Source: a virus. Taken from it: a DNA stretch of 64,000 bases. The notes below the pieces were generated by a model, which searched no databases, was not told the origin of the DNA, and was given only the letters and a program-made list of their open reading frames with translations. Location: IMG/VR virus record IMGVR_UViG_3300036886_000243, positions 1 through 64,000 of that record. One strand, given 5' to 3'. Below, piece by piece: positions 59,419-64,000 of the stretch; the stretch's first letter is position 1; every line of letters starts with the position of its first letter. The translations under genes and the position numbers were made by a program.

Positions 59419-60290
59419 ATAAACATGTTGTTTCTACAAATGAAAATATAAATTGGCCCAGAGGGTTTACAATTTTAGATAATCGGATCCATGATGAGCT
59501 TCAAAGATATCTTAGGCCGTCTTCGTTTTGTATCTGGTGCCAATATCTTAGGTTTTGGGGTAGTGATAAAAAGAAAGCTTATCCAAGTTTATCCTATTTA
59601 AGTAATGTGACTGGTCTCGCTGAAAGAACAATCCGTAGTTGTAATACGGAACTTGTCGATAAGAAATTCCTAAAAAAGAAATCGGGTAGTTCTAACTCTT
59701 CAAATATTTACTACTATGTTCCTATTGATAAGATTCTTAAATACTACAAAGATGGGACTGAACCAGAAGCTGATAAAGAGAGCGTAAGTGAAACACAAGA
59801 TATCAATGACCTCTTGAAAGATGTAGCCAAAGGTAATCAAATATCAGCAGCATTATTCATAAAAGATTTTGAAGATGGTCATGGTGGACAATACAACCTT
59901 AACGACAAGGATATAGAGGCTCTTAACCAAAATTCAACTCAGCTAAGTCCTAAGCTTATAGACATTTTCTTCAAGACTAAGAACCCTTATATCGCAAACT
60001 CCGATCACACCATGTATTTCTTTTTCCGTCCGAAGACACAACAAGTATTAAAAGCTGAGTTTTTTAAGAGCGACATAGGACGCTGGACTAATCAAGCTGA
60101 AAGAGCATGGGCTGGTATAATGCCAGTCCTAAGTAATCCACAGACACCTGAGCTCAAGACTACAATTCTCAATGATCTAAATACTTTCATTAAAACTTAC
60201 GTAAAATTCAATCGCGGCAATTCAAGTAGAGATGCCTTTGTTTACAAATACTTAGAGCAAAAGATTGAGGCCTTCTTGAAAGATAAATAG
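59415..60290 (+). CDS. Winged-helix replication-initiator-like protein
   Basis: The ATG overlapping the previous stop gives 291 residues. Residues ~15-105 form a winged helix of the HTH_36 kind: FTILDNRIHDELQRYLRPSS, then AYPSLSYLSNVTGLAERTIR and LVDKKFLKKKSGSSNSSNIY. A charged linker and a C-terminal helical domain (RWTNQAERAWAGIMPVL, FIKTYVKFNRG) follow. The layout resembles plasmid and phage replication proteins and DnaD-like loaders. No origin repeats are seen within the gene. Confidence 0.65.
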   Translation: MNKHVVSTNENINWPRGFTILDNRIHDELQRYLRPSSFCIWCQYLRFWGSDKKKAYPSLSYLSNVTGLAERTIRSCNTELVDKKFLKKKSGSSNSSNIYYYVPIDKILKYYKDGTEPEADKESVSETQDINDLLKDVAKGNQISAALFIKDFEDGHGGQYNLNDKDIEALNQNSTQLSPKLIDIFFKTKNPYIANSDHTMYFFFRPKTQQVLKAEFFKSDIGRWTNQAERAWAGIMPVLSNPQTPELKTTILNDLNTFIKTYVKFNRGNSSRDAFVYKYLEQKIEAFLKDK

Positions 60291-60293
60291 ACT

Positions 60294-60527
60294 ATGATCT
60301 TATATCGTTCTTCTAAAGGAGCTGTGCCTGGGGCATGGTTTATACCTATTTCTCGGCAAGGTAATTGGTACTCTTGGCTATCAATCACTAAGCGCGACGA
60401 ACTCTTCCTAGAAGAAATTAAAATTAACGGTTCTCATATATCAGGCGGCAACTCAGCAACTAAAGGTGACTTGAGACGTCTCGTCAGATATCTTTTTTAT
60501 TTGGATTTGAAGTATGAAGCAACTTAA
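60294..60527 (+). CDS. Small protein of unknown function
   Basis: The 77 residues (MILYRSSKGAVPGAWFIPIS, GNWYSWLSITKRDELFLEEI) look like a small W-rich barrel followed by a helix (LRRLVRYLFYLDLKYE). It starts 3 nt after the winged-helix gene and overlaps the next gene by 14 nt. Confidence 0.6.
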   Translation: MILYRSSKGAVPGAWFIPISRQGNWYSWLSITKRDELFLEEIKINGSHISGGNSATKGDLRRLVRYLFYLDLKYEAT

Positions 60528-60801
60528 AGTTGGTGATAAAGTTTGGTGGGCGTGGTTTAAATATGGAGATAATGTCTTTGGCCGCGTTGAGATATTCGAC
60601 TTCGCTAAAGATGTATCACCGACTCACTACATATTGAAACCAATCAAAATCTATTTTGACGAAGCTTTTTCTGCTGAGAATGGCGTTCCTTTAAAGGGCG
60701 TCGCTATAGAACGTAAGCACTTATTCACTGATGAAGAGTTCAATCACCTCAAAGCAAAACCTCATCTCATTATATCTATTTTTCATTACAGATGGGATTA
60801 A
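60514..60801 (+). CDS. Small SH3-like protein of unknown function
   Basis: The 95 residues start KQLKVGDKVWWAWFKYGDNV, a typical entry into an SH3-like barrel, with further strands (GRVEIFDFAKDVSPTHYILK, GVAIERKHLFTDEE). The function is unknown. It is followed by a 127-nt intergenic region. Confidence 0.65.
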   Translation: MKQLKVGDKVWWAWFKYGDNVFGRVEIFDFAKDVSPTHYILKPIKIYFDEAFSAENGVPLKGVAIERKHLFTDEEFNHLKAKPHLIISIFHYRWD

Positions 60802-60803
60802 CA

Positions 60804-60812
60804 CAAGATAAC
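60804..60812 (+). promoter_or_regulatory. CAAGATAAC promoter-like site
   Basis: It lies 2 nt after the stop at 60801 and 8 nt before a perfect hairpin, with no ORF for 116 nt. It may drive a structured leader or small RNA. Confidence 0.45.
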
Positions 60813-60820
60813 TACAAAAG

Positions 60821-60912
60821 AGCCGCAAGGCATCAACGACGCTTGCGGCTTATAACAGATTAAGGAAAGAGCCTAAAAAGACCCTTTAGAAAGAAATATG
60901 CGAATGGCTCTT
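60821..60912 (+). ncRNA. Candidate structured leader or small RNA
   Basis: Two stems are visible: AGCCGCAAG / CTTGCGGCT (9 bp, 12-nt loop, 60821-60850) and AAGAGCC / GGCTCTT (60867-60873 with 60906-60912) enclosing ~32 nt. No U-run ends it. No known riboswitch or RNA family is recognised. Confidence 0.4.
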
Positions 60913-60928
60913 AATTTAGGGGTATATT

Positions 60929-61231
60929 ATGGACGATATGGAGAATCCAGATAGCGGCAAAAGTAACAACAGTAAGGAAAACATTGCATGGTACGAAGCT
61001 GCTAGCAAAGGTAGGTTGCCCAGGGGAATAGACTTGATAAAGGAATATTCCAATGGCGGATGGGAAATTGTTATGGACGGCGAAATCAAGGAGATGAAGC
61101 CTTGTGAAATAATAGATGAACTATTGAATAGGTTCTGTAAAACGATACCACACGAACCAGGAGTGGGTGAATCTTTGGAAACCCTTAACGATTTTCTGAC
61201 TGAAGAAGTAAAGTCTTATAAGAAGAGGTAA
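60929..61231 (+). CDS. Acidic helical protein of unknown function
   Basis: The 100 residues (SKENIAWYEAASKGRLPRGI, GWEIVMDGEIKEMKPCEIID) are acidic with a C-terminal helix (LETLNDFLTEEVKSYKKR). AGGGG precedes the ATG, and the structured intergenic RNA lies immediately upstream. Confidence 0.65.
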   Translation: MDDMENPDSGKSNNSKENIAWYEAASKGRLPRGIDLIKEYSNGGWEIVMDGEIKEMKPCEIIDELLNRFCKTIPHEPGVGESLETLNDFLTEEVKSYKKR

Positions 61232-61234
61232 ATT

Positions 61235-61399
61235 ATGTTGGACGAAAAGAAACGCGAACCCTATCTCCAAGCAGGAGAGGGCGACGACGAAATGGCTGAC
61301 ACTACTTTCAAGAAGAAGAAGAACTGGCAAAAGTTCTGGAAAACATCGAAGAAAGAGTTAAGCGGTGGACGTAAGAACAAGAAAAAAACTAACCGTTAA
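61235..61399 (+). CDS. Very small basic protein
   Basis: This 54-residue ORF turns from acidic (GEGDDEMADTT) to strongly basic (FKKKKNWQKFWKTSKKELSG, GRKNKKKTNR). Its end overlaps the next gene's GTG start by 35 nt. Confidence 0.55.
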   Translation: MLDEKKREPYLQAGEGDDEMADTTFKKKKNWQKFWKTSKKELSGGRKNKKKTNR

Positions 61400-61733
61400 A
61401 TACGTATTCATATTCCCCCAGCAGACTATACTGCCAGACCTATTTAAGAAAGGTGTTGAAGATATGCAAGACGTAGAGTATGGAGTAGAGTGGCCTGAAA
61501 GTTGGAATGTAAAAGTAGAAAATATGGGCCGTGGCTATACTGGTCCCACTAACTACAAATTGCGATTAGTCGATAAAAACGAAGATCCTGGACCAGACGA
61601 AGAAGACCCATATGGCACAGCCACAAAATATACGTTTTTGATATGGTGCAATGAATCTAAATTGAAAGACGTAATTGATTTTCTGAAATACTTAGGTATG
61701 GGCCATAGCAACAATTTTTACAAGAGCATATAA
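61365..61733 (+). CDS. Protein of unknown function
   Basis: A GTG start gives 122 residues: a basic strand (KKLTVKYVFIFPQQTILPDL), an acidic loop (VDKNEDPGPDEEDPYG) and an alpha/beta end (YTFLIWCNESKLKDVIDFLK). It might be a small ferredoxin-like fold. Its last base is shared with the ATG of the next gene (TAATG). Confidence 0.6.
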   Translation: MDVRTRKKLTVKYVFIFPQQTILPDLFKKGVEDMQDVEYGVEWPESWNVKVENMGRGYTGPTNYKLRLVDKNEDPGPDEEDPYGTATKYTFLIWCNESKLKDVIDFLKYLGMGHSNNFYKSI

Positions 61734-62119
61734 TGAAGAAGAAAGCATTAAGAGTCAACATTTTAAAAGATCTTGGACTAGGTAGGATGAACAGAGTTTA
61801 CAAAAAGAAAATATTCATTACTATCTTCAAGGATCTTAAAAGTGGTAAAGGCATGCTAGAACAATTTAATAAAACTGGTTTACTTGTTGCCTATAGCCTT
61901 AGAAGCAAAGTGCTTTTAGAAAAGATAAATACTTGGCTCAGATCTAAAGACAAATATATAGACATCGTAGATAAAACTATTTATGTAGAATTCTTGGATG
62001 ATGAAATAGAGATAAGTGGTAATTGGGATAATGAAAATTATGGACATAGTAATTTTTCAGTCTTTGCCGATTTATCTGGTAATTTAATTAACTTTGATAT
62101 TGATGAAAGCACACATTAA
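61733..62119 (+). CDS. Protein of unknown function
   Basis: The 128 residues have a basic N-terminal region (KKKALRVNILKDLGLGRMNR, KKKIFITIFKDLKSGKGMLE) and an acidic strand-rich C-terminal half (IYVEFLDDEIEISGNWDNEN). Nothing recognisable. Confidence 0.6.
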   Translation: MKKKALRVNILKDLGLGRMNRVYKKKIFITIFKDLKSGKGMLEQFNKTGLLVAYSLRSKVLLEKINTWLRSKDKYIDIVDKTIYVEFLDDEIEISGNWDNENYGHSNFSVFADLSGNLINFDIDESTH

Positions 62120-62120
62120 A

Positions 62121-62186
62121 ATGAAGAGAGAAGAAAAACTCATACTCGACCCAAAATCAAAATTAACTAATGGGCTAACGGGATGA
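62121..62186 (+). CDS. Possible 21-residue peptide
   Basis: An ATG 1 nt after the previous stop opens 21 codons (MKREEKLILDPKSKLTNGLT) ending in an ATGA overlap with the next gene. The fitted junctions suggest translation, perhaps only for coupling. Confidence 0.35.
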   Translation: MKREEKLILDPKSKLTNGLTG

Positions 62187-63331
62187 AGGAACTATTGAGT
62201 AATATACTTGATGAGGCTTTTGACGTTAAATCTAATTTGGGTCAGCTATTAGAAATCAAAGGTTCAAGCCTAGAAAAATTAGCCAAAACAGACGTCTTGC
62301 GAGTAATGACTGATTTTCCAGTTGATATGGTTCGTATTTTATTTAACGCTTTAGAAGATGCTGATATAAAAATAAAGCCTTCAACTATAGAAGATTATGT
62401 TGGTAAATTTGGTGAAAGCACTAAAGTTCCTTCATATAGTAAAAACCCATGGTTCGATACTAACAATAGAAATGAGTTTGAATTCGGAGATGAAAATTCT
62501 CTTGATACTCGTGGTAAGCCAATTCGCATTAACATAGAGATAAAAATACAAGGGACTATAGCTCACTTTGGAATAGATGCCCATTTTCTTAGACGTATTA
62601 GTGTAGACGAATCTAAACCAATAAGGCTAGCTAATTTATCTGCAAGTGATTTCGCCAAAGAGATTGCCAAGAAAACTAAAAGTTTAATGACTAAATTAGA
62701 CCCAGATTGGGAAATTAGCATAAAGAGCGCAGAGCAAGCTATGAAGGATTTAGCTAAAGACAAACCTCCAATAGTTAATAAGTTGAAACCAATGGGTCAA
62801 GTTTATTTACTATGGGTTGCTGGTGAAAAAGATAAAGAATCAAAAAATATAGATTTGGTTACTTTCTATCCAAGCTTTGCAAAATTTGGGATAGGTTGGC
62901 CAGATCAAAATCCAGATTGGGATGATATCAATAAAAACTGGGGCAGCTTTAGCAGCGATAGAAATAAATTCAGAAATTTTTCTTACAGCTTTCAAACTGA
63001 ATTATTACTTGAAGCAATACCCATAATTTTTAAACGGTTAAGAGAAAATAACTTGACAATTATGAGCGCGCATTTAGATTCAGAAAGTATGGGTATTTTA
63101 GTTGCAGCCGTTGACAGGAATGCTAAATTTCCAGCTAGATATCGAGTTGCAGAAGGCGAGCAAATAAAAAAGCCAACTTATGCTGACATAGAAGAAAGCA
63201 AAAGAAAATTTATAATGGATCAAGCTCAAACTTTAAATGACAAAGCTATAAAAATGACTGTAGACGAATTTAGACATACAATAATTCAAAATGCTTTAGA
63301 CCCGACAGTAAAGAAAGAACCTAAAAAGTAA
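62183..63331 (+). CDS. Protein of unknown function with LLSN-type start
   Basis: The 382 residues begin MKELLSNILDEAFDVKSNLG, similar to the start at 57483. A helical region (LRVMTDFPVDMVRILFNALE) and a beta-rich middle (RINIEIKIQGTIAHFGIDAH, GQVYLLWVAGEKDKESKNID) follow. The C-terminal part includes FQTELLLEAIPIIFKRLREN and a Lys-rich end. No catalytic motif is evident. It may be a structural or internal protein of the head. Confidence 0.65.
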   Translation: MKELLSNILDEAFDVKSNLGQLLEIKGSSLEKLAKTDVLRVMTDFPVDMVRILFNALEDADIKIKPSTIEDYVGKFGESTKVPSYSKNPWFDTNNRNEFEFGDENSLDTRGKPIRINIEIKIQGTIAHFGIDAHFLRRISVDESKPIRLANLSASDFAKEIAKKTKSLMTKLDPDWEISIKSAEQAMKDLAKDKPPIVNKLKPMGQVYLLWVAGEKDKESKNIDLVTFYPSFAKFGIGWPDQNPDWDDINKNWGSFSSDRNKFRNFSYSFQTELLLEAIPIIFKRLRENNLTIMSAHLDSESMGILVAAVDRNAKFPARYRVAEGEQIKKPTYADIEESKRKFIMDQAQTLNDKAIKMTVDEFRHTIIQNALDPTVKKEPKK

Positions 63332-63558
63332 TGACGACTAAATATAATGAAAGTGGCAATTTAGAGTCTTCACAGCGCTACATAATGTTGCATATTTTTG
63401 AGCCTGATATTTATGGTTTCGATGTCTCTTGGAAAGAAGGTTCAACGCATTACAAAATACAGGGCTGGCAGATTGGTGGCGAAGCGCATGGCCGTTTAAG
63501 TAAAGGTGAAATGGGAAGTGATTTTAAATTTTGGGGTGAAGTAATTAAGAGTTGGTGA
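63331..63558 (+). CDS. Small protein of unknown function
   Basis: The 75 residues are strand-rich (RYIMLHIFEPDIYGFDVSWK, THYKIQGWQIGGEAHGRLSK). TAATG overlap with the upstream gene and 1 nt to the downstream one. Confidence 0.65.
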   Translation: MTTKYNESGNLESSQRYIMLHIFEPDIYGFDVSWKEGSTHYKIQGWQIGGEAHGRLSKGEMGSDFKFWGEVIKSW

Positions 63559-63559
63559 A

Positions 63560-63943
63560 ATGGCAATACTAAAGAAATATCAACTGAGTGGTCCAGAAAT
63601 TAAACACTATTTATTAAGAAAGGCGTGGGTAATTGATGACGAGTGGATACAACCAGAATTGATGGACCTTCTTAAAGAAGAGGCAGCTAAGCTAGGCATA
63701 TATGATATGGATGAGAGTCCTCTCGGTGGATGGGAATACGAACCACATGGCGAAAAAATTCCAGCTTGGTTTGTTGGTTTCCACGGAACTGATAGTAAAA
63801 TTGCTCAACAGCAAAAAGAAATATTAGTTAAGGATAAAAACTCAAAACTTGATCCTGATGAATTCGGGATGGCTTTCATATATTTCTATTTTAATTTGAA
63901 GAACGGTCGTCTATACAAAGTAGAATCTGAGTCCGTTCAATAA
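63560..63943 (+). CDS. Protein of unknown function
   Basis: The 127 residues include W-rich segments (KHYLLRKAWVIDDEWIQPEL, GGWEYEPHGEKIPAWFVGFH) and a C-terminal strand pair (FGMAFIYFYFNLKNGRLYKV). It ends 27 nt before the next gene. Confidence 0.65.
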   Translation: MAILKKYQLSGPEIKHYLLRKAWVIDDEWIQPELMDLLKEEAAKLGIYDMDESPLGGWEYEPHGEKIPAWFVGFHGTDSKIAQQQKEILVKDKNSKLDPDEFGMAFIYFYFNLKNGRLYKVESESVQ

Positions 63944-63970
63944 TTTTTAACAAGACATAGGATTGGTTTT

Positions 63971-64000
63971 ATGAAAAAAGTAGCACTTGTTTATAGCGCC
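63971..64000 (+). CDS. Start of a gene cut by the window edge
   Basis: Ten codons (MKKVALVYSA) follow AGGATTGG. The start looks like a nucleotide-binding alpha/beta protein, but the fragment is too short to name. Confidence 0.45.
   Translation, partial: MKKVALVYSA

Noticed and set aside
1-64000. tRNA genes, rRNA genes, att sites or IS elements
   Set aside because: I looked for cloverleaf-like runs, transposases, integrases and terminal inverted repeats and saw none I could support. A dedicated tRNA scan was not possible.

Overview
The window reads as part of a large tailed-phage (Caudoviricetes) genome, probably a jumbo phage. Nearly all genes lie on the plus strand, packed as short ORFs that overlap their neighbours by ATGA or TAATG. 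Most encode small proteins without a recognisable function. There are no bacterial housekeeping operons, rRNA or recognisable tRNA genes. The long proteins look like virion fibres (Asn/Thr/Ser/Gly-rich, beta-rich, repetitive). Shine-Dalgarno sequences of the GGAGG type are common. TAA, TGA and TAG all end genes, so the standard bacterial code applies. The host cannot be named from this sequence.

Layout. (1) 1-18.6 kb, first fibre module: the end of a giant fibre gene more than 4,000 codons long; a 937-residue fibre protein carrying 48 cysteines in near-perfect CX3C spacing followed by a seven-motif beta-propeller; a further virion protein; then a radical SAM/SPASM enzyme, a SPASM-only partner and a 93-residue protein that together look like a CXXX-repeat peptide maturation system. 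A rho-independent terminator closes the module. (2) 18.6-30 kb, accessory region: a minus-strand RlaP-like nucleotidyltransferase, a permuted NlpC/P60-type hydrolase, a broken HNH endonuclease, many small zinc-ribbon proteins, and eight copies of an undescribed four-cysteine family with the signature LLK-x-x-TC-D-x-C. (3) 30-39.8 kb, second fibre module: two minus-strand virion proteins, a protein of about 28 twenty-residue repeats, a tandem pair of BppU-like/beta-helix fibres (one copy fused, one split) and a G8-like repeat fibre. (4) 39.8-50.7 kb: an orphan PemK/MazF-like protein, a methyltransferase, a histone-H1-like protein, a PARG-type ADP-ribose hydrolase, a secreted transglutaminase-like protein, a minimal ATP-dependent ligase and small proteins. 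Much of this block is G+C-richer than the rest and carries its own promoter-like motif. (5) 50.7-64 kb: an undecaprenol/diacylglycerol kinase, a receiver-like cREC protein, an orphan HicB, a broken dnaK, a uracil-DNA glycosylase, two further nucleases, a winged-helix replication-type protein and unknowns.

Two promoter-like motifs appear to divide the window. CAAGATAAT-type sites (or close variants) precede about a dozen genes in the AT-rich parts, at four of them only 3 nt before the ATG. TCGACAG-N5-TATTAT-type sites occur six times, all between 40.5 and 48.4 kb. Four coding lesions are visible: an in-frame TGA in the giant fibre, a 1-nt frameshift in the NlpC-like gene, a 5-bp tandem duplication in the HNH gene and a microhomology deletion in dnaK. 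They may be real decay, programmed recoding or consensus errors. The most unusual feature is the CXXX-repeat system, because its apparent substrate is a virion protein rather than a small peptide.
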